From Cruorifilaria tuberocauda (taxonomy: Eukaryota; Nematoda; Chromadorea; Rhabditida; Onchocercidae), in NCBI GenBank assembly GCA_013365365.1, contig JABVXU010000356.1:1-57141 (forward strand): a DNA stretch of 57,141 nucleotides. Direction: 5' to 3'. Shown one piece after another: positions 1 to 11,600 of this stretch. A program made the position numbers and the translations under genes. Numbering within the stretch: the stretch's first letter is position 1; each line of letters begins with the position of its first letter. The notes under the pieces are model-generated. The model was not told the origin of the DNA. It saw only the letters and a program-made list of their open reading frames with translations, and did no database searches.

Positions 1-650
1 GTCAATACTAATAATTAACAATAATAAATTTTAACGAAAGTTAAAAACTAAATTTATTTGGAGGAATTTTGAGGGAATTCTGAATAAATAGAAAGAAAAG
101 TTATTTAATTATCACGCACTCATTGTTAGGGATGAAATGAAATAGTAACACAATGAGACTTCAAATGCCTCATGGCATAAAGCATTGAGGGAAAAGCTTC
201 TTCTGAATGAAACATTTCTTCGCACTATTATCACAACTATGAATTCTTCTAACATTCTTTAAGTTAACAAATAATTAATTGAAAACAGAGAAGCAATAAT
301 CGAGATAAAATTTTGTTTGAAAATAATTTAATATTCTCTGCGATAAATTCAATCAAGAAAGATTTACTTTTACAGTAGTATAAAAGAACAAATAAATAAA
401 TGATTGTAACTGTGTGGTAAGTGCAAACTGACTTTGACAGAATAAAACAAGTAGAATTTATAAATGATTTTTTCGTTTTTCTTGGAATTCAAAATTTGCT
501 CCCAAAACTTTGAAAAATATTTATTTGTTAAAAGTCAAACAAAATGAATCGAAAAATTAGGATAACGAATTGAAAACTGTTAAAATTTAGAAATCATAAA
601 ATAAAGGATTGCTAATATTAGTATCAATCACAGTAAACTCACTATGATAG

Positions 651-695
651 TATATATATATATCTGATAGTATATATATATATATATATATATAT
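651..695. repeat. (TA)n microsatellite, two blocks
   Basis: TA runs at 651-663 and 671-695 are each preceded by TGATAG, suggesting a local duplication of the boundary plus the run. Confidence 0.95.
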
Positions 696-1025
696 GCGTG
701 ATCGTAAATTGAGAGGTTTAATTTAATTTCAGTTGGTTAAAATAAATAGATTTCATTGAAATTAATTCGAAATTCATTCAAACTTATAGAAAAATTAGTT
801 ATATCTGTTTATTGTTGTCTAAAGAAACAAGCTGGATTAAGCAAAAAAATGAATGGATAAAATAATATATTAGGAATTCAATAATAATTAATGAATGGAT
901 AATCGATCCAATCACATCAATCTGTTAGTATCAGTAACGCCTGCTGTATTCTAAAATTGGCCCATGATAACGATCATCTCGCAAGAAAAAGTCTTCATTA
1001 CTCTCATAAAACCATAAAATGATGG

Positions 1026-1072
1026 AAAGAGAAAGAGAGAGAGAGAGGGAGAGGGAGAGGGAGAAAGGGAGG
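1026..1072. repeat. GA-rich microsatellite
   Basis: Interrupted (GA)n and GGGAGA tract, purine-only on the plus strand. Confidence 0.95.
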
Positions 1073-1623
1073 AACGAGAAGAGAAATGATTTGATAAGGA
1101 ATAGGAGAATTACTTAGTCACAGAAAGCTACGTGTATATGTATGTGTGTATAATTTTAGTGTATAATTTTACTTTATTAAATTTTAATTTCTTTTTATTA
1201 AACTTTATTATGAAAATTTTCCAATGCCAGTAAACTGATATGATTGTAAAGCATTATAACTATAGTAACCTGTAACACGGGCACGTTCTAAAAAGTTTAT
1301 TTGAATGCTGAGTCACAACATATAAATATACAAATACGTGCATTTATAATTTCAATTTCGCTACACTCTAACTCTAACTGTGACTCAACAATGTGAACGG
1401 AAATTGTCTTGAAACCATTTGAAATTAATGATGATATATTAATAACAAGACAAATAGGCCAAACGTCATTGGACCAGAATATCAATCCTTCTTCCATAGA
1501 TAAATTTTATCAGGACTGGACGAAACAAGACAGCTACCATTACTATTAAGGATGAAGCTAGTCTTATTTCCATCGTGTCCACTTATAACTGAAAGCAATA
1601 AATGATCCGTCATTCCTCTCTAC

Positions 1624-1660
1624 TTCTCTCTCTCTCTCTCTGTCCTTTTCTCTCTCTCTC
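1624..1660. repeat. CT-rich microsatellite
   Basis: Two (TC)n runs separated by TGTCCTTT. Confidence 0.95.
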
Positions 1661-3067
1661 GCCCATCAAAACCTCTGTGAAATTAGTTTAAATTCGTAAA
1701 ATTTTATCTGTACGACTGATTCAGACATTAATTCATGCAGCTTGAGCAAATTGATGCCATATATATGAATGAAATATGAGAGAAATACGATTGGCTAAAA
1801 TGATCATTTCATTTCTGACATATTTTTAAAATAACTTCAACCTTTAGTTATTGAGTAATTAAGTTCTTCGATGTTTATAATTTGGAACACTTAATGAAAT
1901 AGTTTAAATTTAAAACATTTTTGCTGCAAAGTGAAATTATAATAAGAAGAAAAGATTTATAAATTAGCTAAAAATTCAATTATCTTTCTTTTTAATTTGG
2001 ATATTAAAATTTTTTACTTTTTGTACTTTGAAATTTATATTTTCAATTTTCTGTACTTTTTTCCATAATTTCTATCGAAGAAGTTTTTCTCCTTATCTTT
2101 TCACAATTTCTATCTTTTTTTTTCAACTTTGCAGCATTTTTACGCATCAAAAATATAACGATAGCTGATGATTTATTAATTATGTAAAATAATTAGTAAA
2201 ACGAAGATGGAAATCTTCTAAAAATCTAGTACGACAATATTGTTTGAACTTTTCGAACAAAGATCGCGCTTAATCTAAGTTTCAAGCTAAAGTGAAATAA
2301 GCATCCATCATCAATTATTACTGAATTTATCTTAATAACCTCTTTGATTGTGTTAATAAATGTTATTTATTATCATATCATATCATTGATAATTTACCAA
2401 ACTAGTAGTATTATTAAACTAAAAAGATTCTAATTGATTCATTAATTTCCAAGTTATGCTTCATTGCAAGAAATCATTGAAAGGCGCCATTTAAAATGTG
2501 GAAAAATTAAACGTAAATGGAGATGTAAACATTAAACATGGATAAAGGTGTACATGAAAGCCTAAGTAAGCAAAGATGAAATTTAATTTGATAAATCAGT
2601 CAAGTCAAATTAAAATTATTAATAGCTAAATTGAAATTTTAATGTTATCTGTTGTCTGAAAAGATAAGATTCTGTCGTTGTGATGAATAGAGGAAAAATA
2701 AATAAAATAAATCATTCTGAGACATGATAATTACTGCATGGAAAGGAATTGAAGAATATCATAAAATTTTTCATTTTCTCTTTGATAGTGAAATCCTTAT
2801 CGAAGAAAAGGAAAGATATGAGAGGAAAATTGTAACATTCATTGATGAATCACTGATGATAAATATATCTGAATCTGAATGTTACGATAATTTAGTGATA
2901 TTGTACGGTTTGATTGAAATTATTCCAAATAACTTAGACAAGCAAATCAGTGATCCGTTAAAGACTGATAAAATTATAGCAATCTTAGTTGTAGCCAATG
3001 GTCAAGGCCGGTTAGCCGTTACCTAACACCCTGCTACACCATCAAAGAGGGCCAGCAATCAAGTTTC

Positions 3068-3069
3068 TT

Positions 3070-3120
<51 letters not shown>
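3068..3120. repeat. (CT)n microsatellite
   Basis: The longest dinucleotide tract of the window: more than 20 CT units preceded by CCCTCTCCC. Confidence 0.97.
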
Positions 3121-3123
<3 letters not shown>

Positions 3124-4330
3124 AAATATAACCAGCAAAATAAAAGAATATGAAGGCATGACTCATAGCCTGAATTCGATTCAGTCATTAGTCATAGATG
3201 AATTGAAATAAAAGGAATGGGAAAATCATGAAGTATGATTTGGACTAAAATCGTAGGCGTCATTTAGCTTGTCTCAAGCATATATCTTTCCATCCACAAA
3301 TAACTATCCATAAATGACATTGACCTAACGAACCGCACTAACTAAGCTTTTGGGCTAATTCAACTAGCAGCCGAGTTGGTAGTATTTCTAGCAGCAATGA
3401 TAAATTCTATGAAGCAGTAATCGCATTTCCATTTCATCCATAAAGCAAACAATATGATTACAATGAATAATCATCCTGAATTTCCTCTAATTTATCATTT
3501 AATAAATGTTTCATTTATACTAAAGAATTATTGATTGATTAAAAAGTTACAACTTCGTTGTGAGACCAGAATTGTCACTCAATTAATTTGTTAGTTTCTT
3601 CTACGAATCAAAATGCTTATTAATTAATTATCTTCAGAAAAGCATACTAATTTAATATGAATTAATGCAACCTACAAAACAAAGGAATAATGGAGAAGCA
3701 TTTATATGAATTAATTTACTTAATAATAATGAACTGAATGACTATCACTTTCCATACTCATTATGAACTGTTATTTGATAATTGCAACATGAAACAAAAA
3801 GAAAAGTGCTTAAGAAATATCACTTAATTAATTTGCTTATGAATGATAATTTCATTCTATTGAATGAACACATAAATTAATTAATTTACAAATGATAGTT
3901 TCATTTTAAAAATAAACATTAATGACGAAGTGTAGAATATGATATTACAACTAGCAATATTTGTTCCTTCTCATCAGCAGTTAATTAATTAATTAAAATT
4001 AAAAAAATAATTATATCACTAAATTAACGGTTGTTGAAAAAAAGCAATGATAATATGAAAATATTTTTAAGAAAATTAAATTATATCCTTAAACAAAAGA
4101 AAATTTTCCAAAAGTATTTTCAATAAAATGTAAATTTGAACTTTTAGGAAGAAGTCGAAATTTTCTGTGATAACATCTCTGATAAAGGATAATCGGAATT
4201 TTACTATTTCGTTTGTCGGAAGAAATTTTCAAACGATAAGAAAAAATCGAAAATAAGGAGGGAACGTAATTGTTGTTGTTGTTAATATTTAAGATAAACA
4301 TGAAAATGAATGAAAAGGAACAATTCTGCT

Positions 4331-4381
4331 GAAGGAGGGAGAGATAGAGAGAGAGGAAGAAAGAATGAGGGAAAGGAAGAA
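4331..4381. repeat. GA-rich tract
   Basis: Purine-rich tract of GGAGAGA-type words; it explains the long minus-strand open frame that runs across it. Confidence 0.9.
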
Positions 4382-5535
4382 GTTCAAATGTTCCAAAGAT
4401 AAAATGCAAAAAGAAAATTAAAATTGAGAGGTTAACTTGTAACGCATTGCTTAGTATTAAGAATTGTCGATAACATAAATTAGACTCAGCCGAATTCGAC
4501 CGGATGATAATCAATGTTGTTACATACGTCCGCTGATAGCGATAAATTCAACATGAAATGAAAAGCATTTCACGATAATTAACTTTTACTTTTCTGGTTT
4601 ATTTTGAATAATCAATTGAAATAATTCAATGATTAGCTGATTTCTGATCGTATTTAAATCAAAGGAAAATAATTACACAATTCACAACAAAATTGTTAAA
4701 GAAAAAGTATGAATTAAAATTTTCTTGATTACATAGCATATTATAAAGATGAAAATATTCTCTCATAAAATTCGTTCCTTTCTAAACTGACGGTTGATTC
4801 AAAAATTTATTGAAAAAATTTCAAATTCAATGGTCAGTTCTTGCAGTAAGGATATCCTCTATACATTTTGAAGCATTGGATGGTAGAAGTAATTTAAGAA
4901 ACTTAAATTAAGTAAAGAAATTTCGAATCACAATAAATGCAAAAAAATGTAATCTATTCTAACTATGCCTGTAAGTAACGCTATTTTAATGTGATACTGT
5001 TGAAATCATATAAATACAGTTTTACCTTCTTACTGTCTTTCTTTTCAAACTAAAGCAAATAAAGAAAAATGAAACTTCACGAGAATATAATTCTTCTCAA
5101 AAAAGCAACCAACAAGTTGTTTATTTTGTAATTCTCTTTCTCTCAGACAGTTATTGCCTATTTAAAATGAATTAAATAATTGGAACAAGTAGGGAAATAA
5201 TATCGGAATATTAGCATTAAAAAAGTAAGATTGAAAGAGAGACATCAAACAGTAAATTTTAGGTCATTAATTTTGCTATGTAATGAGGAAATTGATTACC
5301 GAAAGACCTAATAACATTTAAATTCGTTTCATATGAATATAAAAAATGGAATTAAACCCCGATGACCTAAATTAAAATTAAAATTGAAATAAAATTTAAA
5401 TTACAAATAGAGAAGATAAAGATAGAAGATGACGAAATTAATAAATGCCAGAGAAAAATAAAGGTAAGAGAGAAGGAGAAGAAAATAAAATAGACTTTTA
5501 GCTGAAAAAAATTCAAAAATACAAAATGAACGAAC

Positions 5536-5653
5536 CTATCATTGAAATCATGACTTCGTTGTCTCACCGCCTCAAGTCCTTCCTTGAAACGTGCTTGCAT
5601 TTTACGGGCGTACACGGTTATTCCGCCTTCACTCATATAGCCATTGCTAACAT
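5536..5653 (-). CDS. unc-53: unc-53 exon 17: second SGY motif (last exon in window)
   Basis: Residues 812-850 read DVSNGYMSEGGITVYARKMQ, then ARFKEGLEAVRQRSHDFND. C. elegans has SSGYTSDAGVAMCAKMREKLKE and human NAVs SGYMTDGGLNLYTRSLN (from memory). The acceptor ttattgcag is strong. Two donors are possible: GTTCGT ending at 5536 (chosen because the longer tail resembles the C. elegans TRRAQNG...NFED region) or the better-consensus GTGAGA ending at 5568. The following exon is outside the window, so the choice stays open. Confidence 0.85.
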
Positions 5654-8600
5654 CTGCAATAATTGCCATAAAGAAATTGTCAAATATTTCGACAATTTCT
5701 TTCCTTCGGAAGAAATTAAACTTTCTCATATCAGTAATTCATAAATCCGGAAAGACTGATAAAAAATTCCATTAATCACTTTCGGATTCTGTTTATAAAA
5801 CATAATGCAATATGCGAATATTCACTTTGGGAAATACAATTTTAAAACTTGTCTTTTGCATTTTTTCGAATATTTTTAAAATGTGCAAGTTTTAGATAAA
5901 TACAAAAATGCAAATTAAAATCAAAATGATTTATGACTGATTTCTTCTAACATCTTCATATTTAGGAAACAGCGATGATGTCATCTGGTATTTAAGTAAT
6001 AAGCACTACGATAATAAAATAAAATTTTGTTCAATTTAAGATTTTACCCAATTGACACCATTAATCTTCCATTTTTCAAAAAGAAAAGAAAAACGAAAAA
6101 AAGATTGTTAAGCGGTGAGAGGACGACGACAGGTGACTACATTATAATCATCAAAAGTTTCACCTTTAACCTTTCTTTTTTGTTGGTTGCACTTTGCGCA
6201 TTGTCTTCATCAGCAGGTGGAATGATTGTTAACCTTTTTACCTTTACCGTTTTCAACTTAAGGTTGACAATTACTGAACGAGAAGACTTAATGGAAGTTT
6301 GAGGAGGCTGTTGAGGAAAGAAAGAAATAATACTCAATAAGCATATTGGTATATTTAAAGGTCAATGCACCTTACTGAATAAAATTGCTTTTTTGTTGCT
6401 TGGAATAAAGTGGAAAAAATTATTATTTAAAATATCTTTTCAATTTGTAATGGCTTGCCAGATTATTATCCACTTTACTGAAATAGGTATTTCAATGAAC
6501 TTCAGTGATCCAATTCCTTTTTCAACAATTTAAATTATTTATTAAAATCGTTTTGTCAACTTAAATTATTTCACACACCTCGTTAATTCATTTATGCATA
6601 TTTTGGGTTAAGGTTGATGAACAATAAAGTTCATTTTTTATTGTCCTCACTTTAAAGCATTCACAAAATTATTTTGCATAATTTTAACAGAGTAATTTAA
6701 GAAAAACAGCATCAATTAATTACCAGAAAAAGAGGTAACAGATGGGGTCATTTTCATAGGAGGCATCAAATTACTGAGTTCGAGATTACTTTTTACTTAG
6801 AAATATCTGATTGAAAAATAAAAAGAAGTACAACTAGTTGATAGATTAATGGACGAGGAAGAATTGAGTCTAGTAAATTAGCTTTTATTGCTTTAATTAT
6901 TAGCTCGGCTTCTTTAGTTATAAATCTACAAGCTTAATGGATTAAAACTATCATTCCCTATAATCATCCCTTACTATTCATCTGAATGACCAAGGAAACA
7001 CAATCATATTTATGAAAATAAATTATCTTCCAGTTTACTCCTAATAGAATAATGATAATGATTTCTACGCTAGTATTACTGCTGCTCTCGCCTATACGAT
7101 AACAGTAAGAATAACAGCACTGATATCATTATCAGTGGTACTGTAACAGTACAGTTGGGATGATTCAATATTCGTCATCAGATAGTAATTGTACCAATAA
7201 CTACACATTGTTCGAGTTATGCTTATACAGGGAAAAGAGAGGAGAAGAAGGAAGTGATAGCTTAAAAATGGAATTTTTTTACAATCGTTTATAGGTAGAG
7301 ATTTTTGAACTGGAAAATTAGAATTAGCTTATTAAGTCAGTGGAATGTTTGGAATGCTATGCTAACATTTCCATTTATTCAACAAGCGAATTACTGTTTA
7401 CAGTATTTTACTTCACCCTTTACTTCATTCTTTCATTTTCATTTCCTCAGTTTTGAGGATTCGCCGAATATTAACACACAAATGATGTGATCGTATGATC
7501 CTTCTTTTGTTATATGCAAATTCTGTCCTCACAATCTTTTATTACAAAATTACTCACCAGCCATCGACAAGTCTGGAATGGTTGTGTGAGTAGTAAACAA
7601 CGATTCACCCTCGGATAAATAACCGGACGGACGATGAGGTACGGCACATCGGATTGTTGTTGAAATGGAATCTAATGAATCGTCACTCGTTGAGCTATCT
7701 CGAAGTGATCCTGCAGATATAGCTCTGTTTATGAAAGGTTAAGATGAATAGCAATAGCAGCAGAAAATATAATCACTAGAAATGTAAACAAAATGATACC
7801 AAAAGGATAATCGGTGGTACTATTTATGACCTTTGACATCAACTATTCCACTTCTCCACTCTACTTTATTTGATAAAAGAAATTTGAGTGAAATTTAACA
7901 ACAAATCAATTGAATTCTTTAATACTTCTCAAAAAAGTTATTTTCAGGAAAAAGATTTAGAAGGATTAATTGGAGGACTAAATTTAATTTCACGAGAAAA
8001 AGTGTATTTATAAATGACAGATGGAAAGTATTATAATTCAATTTTCAGTTACTGCTTTACAGCTGGATAAAATTATCATCTTACAGTGACGAAAATTATC
8101 ATGTTGATTGGAATTAACATAATGGTTAAATTAATTATTCAAATTCATCACCAATTTGTAATTATTGGCGGTAAACAATTTTCAGCGCTTACTATAAAAC
8201 GCTCAGATTTCATTAATTATTACAATGATACGAGTATGGATAGCAATACTTAATTTTAAACTAAAAATTTATTTCATCAATCTCTCATCATTTTCTAGAA
8301 GCTAAGGATTATCATCAAAATTGAAAAATAATCAAAAATAAAAAACAAAAGGTGAAAAGGGCTATTTCAACATACATATAATAGAAGTAATGTATTTCCT
8401 GTATAACTGTCACTGAAAAAGTTTGGCAGAAGAAGTGACCCCTTAAGTGACCTGATGTTAGAATTTCGTCCATGCAGGGACAAAGGTATATGGCTGATGT
8501 GCAGGTAACAGTGGCAGAAAGAAACGGAAAGCATTAATCATATCATTATCTCATCTAATGACCGTACCAATCATTCATCGAATTTCTCGACAGTTCGATT

Positions 8601-11600
8601 AATTACATAGCATAACAACCTGGATTTTTTTCATTTTCTTATTACAAGCTAACCGGATAACAAATAATATACCGGATAGCACACTTACACTTATCGGTCA
8701 ACTACAACTGGATATGAAACAAGTTACTAAACGGATATCATACATGCTAACTTATCAATCAATTGCTAACCGGATATCAAGCACGTTTTAGTTATCAATC
8801 ACTGCGTAGATAAAATATTTAGCTGATTTACTAAAATTTATTAAATTCGTTTTTGGTGTTAGAATTCGATAACTGTTGAAAAGTTAGAAAAACTTGAAGA
8901 AAATTGTTTAAATTACAAGATATTTTCGTAACAACAATATCAACTAATACATTTTTTAAGTTGAACATCTATCTTGTTATTCGGAATAGTTGATATTAGC
9001 ATATTTGATATCATGCACAAAATTTGTTTACAAAAAGAAAGGATAAATGAGAGAAATATAAAATAATCACAAAATTTATCAAGTTATCATTCATTACTTT
9101 TATTCAAAAGTTAGTATCGAAGAAGCTAATTCCATCAAGGAAATATCGAAGAAAACTGAAAAGATTTGAGAAAAGGAACAGAAAGAAGCGGAAAAGTGAA
9201 GAAATTGTCATCTCTTTCACTTTAAACTCTTCAATATTCTAATATTCAATAACTTAATAGTATCCAGTTTATTATGATAAGTATTCTTTTTTTGTTTCTT
9301 TAAATGAAACCGCAAAATTTTCTCAAATAAAAAAGAAAAGCTTACCGTTTCTAGCACCAGGTGAGTGAATTGTTTGTCGACATGTTTTCCCATTTCTTAT
9401 GACAACATTATAAGGTGGCGGTACTAATGGTATTATTGGTTCCATTGGACGAATCCCTTCGAGATCCGATCCCGGAAAGGCACGAATATTGCTCTTTAAA
9501 GTACTGGTGATTTCCGATGTTGTCACACCACAATTGGAATCAAATGTCGTCTCCAAACGACTATTTGTTCGCACAGGTGGTAACGGTCTAAACAATAATG
9601 ATAGGTACAAGCCTAATTACTAATAATGGCATGATAAATGAGTAAACAATAGAAAGTCAATTATCCTAAAACATTTCGTTCTATTCGTACATCCTGCAAT
9701 AACAAAAATATATTTTTATAGCAATATATTCATGTATACAACAAATATTAATTCGGCATTTTAAATTTGTCAAATTATTTGAAATAATTAAAAATTTACG
9801 GAGGTTTTTTATCTGATATGATAGGTTTCGTAGTTGAATTATTTGATAATGAAGTTGCTTCATCAATGGGATTATATATAACACTGGCATTATCTGAATC
9901 GCGACTTCCTGATGTTGTAGATGTATCACTTTGATTGCCACCATCTGAAATATTGATTGATAATTATTACTTTGATACAAAAAGACATTTAACAATGATA
10001 TATGGAAATTCAGCGTGTTGTAAAGTAATTATCCATTAATTTATTTTTAATTAATTATTCTTTTGCTTTTTAATTCACCGTTTCAATGTAGTATTGACTG
10101 GAAAACATACCAGCGGTACTGTTAGAAGCCTGAGGTAATTTGATAACTCGATGACTCATCATCGGACTTACAACACCAACTGTTGGATTTTGAGATGGAA
10201 CATTATTCTTAGCAGTTTTGGCTGTTGTAAGCATTGATGTAATATTTCCTAATGGTGAATTTGCAGCTGTCACTGTTTTCGTGACCTCAGGTTGTTGCCC
10301 GGAATCTGACCCGGATGGAAGTTGCTCTGATGGAGAAGCCGATTCATCAGAAATGGGTAAATTCCGGACTGCAGTTGGTGATGTATATTTGCTTGATGGT
10401 GGTGTTAAATGTGCAACTTTGGGTGCTGAAATTCCTTTCACGGCCAAGATTGGCTTTGATTCCTACAAATAGCAAAATGAGTAAAATCATGCCTGAGAAC
10501 AATTAATCTAATTAGTTCTATTACTAAATCCTTTGAAGAAATTCTAAAAAAAATTGAAAAAGCTTCTTTGTATAACAACTAAAACGATAAAATTTGTTCT
10601 GATATTACATTGGAAATTATTACACTTTTATTGTTTTGATTCCAGTGGTATTTTATTTATTGTAATGATATATGTTACACATCTCATTGCAATATGTTTA
10701 TTTAATATTTAAGAGACGGTATTTGCATGTTTCACTTTCTTATCTTTTATGATAAAATAATTAAGAGAGAGATACCATGATATATGAAATGAAGATATAT
10801 GGTAAAACTTATGGTATAAATGAAATAACGCACATGTGGACTTGATGGCGGTTGGATTGTCCCACTGATAAAACGATGATTAGCAGTGGTGGTATTTTGA
10901 AACGTTAAGGTAGACAGTGTTCGAGCTCTTGGATGATTTACGGTACCGTTACAGGAAGAATTCCTCGACGATGTTGAATTGAGACTCATCGAAGAGGATT
11001 CAGCCGAGGAAACAGGTGATGAACTGCCGAAACCCGCATATGCCGAATCCTCTTCGGAACTCTTTGAGAACCTATAACATAATAAATAAGACCACTGTCC
11101 ACCTATTGTTATGAAATTTAACAGGATGAGGATGAGGAAATTGAATTAGTATCCAATAGAAGTACCGGTATGCGTAATTCCTTTAAACCAGATTTAATTT
11201 AAACTCACAAATAAACATGTAAATCAATGATCCTTTTACATTTCGTTATTTGGGAAGAAAGGGCAAATTGAAAATGCTTTCAGAATTTAAACACTAAATA
11301 GGAAGAAATTATTCCTTGCTTTCTTTCCATTCAAAATTTATTTCTCTCTTTCAATTTAAATTTATCTCTTCTTTAAATATTAAAAGTCGTAACAAAATTA
11401 ATTTTGAAGGACATTTGTAAATTTATTCTTACCATAGACTTCATCTTAGAATTTGCTCTATTTGTTTATTTTTCCTTTCACTTCCATGTAAATTAAATGG
11501 AAATTTTGAAAGAAATAATTCGAGAGAATAATCATTTTTTCATATTCCATAGAAAGAACAGTGTACTAAATACTTCCAAACGTGATTGAGTTTCATTCGA

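Larger units (their letters stand above)
1..5535 (-). other. unc-53 intron 17, partial
   Basis: No exon of the expected continuation (the SSxSSGxSD / ISTDDL region of NAV proteins) could be found on the minus strand. The stretch holds TA, GA and CT microsatellites and AT-rich unique sequence. A GC-richer islet lies at about 2990-3060. The open frames at 2724-3026 and 4089-4514 have no protein character. Confidence 0.7.

Noticed and set aside
1495..1585. Minus-strand stretch after tgctttcag reading SGHDGNKTSFILNSNGSC, then LVSSSPDKIYLW, reminiscent of a WD40 blade
   Set aside because: Only about 35 codons, ends at a stop, is out of phase with exon 17, and no other blade is nearby. Probably coincidence; a protein search would settle it.
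2724..3026. 100-codon plus-strand open frame
   Set aside because: No recognisable motif, opposite strand to the host gene, and its end overlaps an unrelated GC-richer islet.
4089..4514. Longest open frame in the window (141 codons, minus strand)
   Set aside because: It runs antisense through a GA-rich tract, giving Leu/Ser/Phe-rich low-complexity translation with no domain, and it does not fit the unc-53 exon chain.
5526..5744. Plus-strand open frame opposite exon 17
   Set aside because: It is the antisense shadow of the conserved NGYMSEGG exon.
6137..6337. Possible extra exon (PPQTSIKSSRSVIVNLKLKT) between exons 16 and 17
   Set aside because: After the acceptor-like caacag the open frame is phase 0, but exons 16 and 17 both need phase 1; in phase 1 a stop follows after five codons.
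10218..10506. Plus-strand open frames opposite exon 13
   Set aside because: Antisense shadows of the LAVKG/GVVSPMM exon, which is supported by homology and splice sites.
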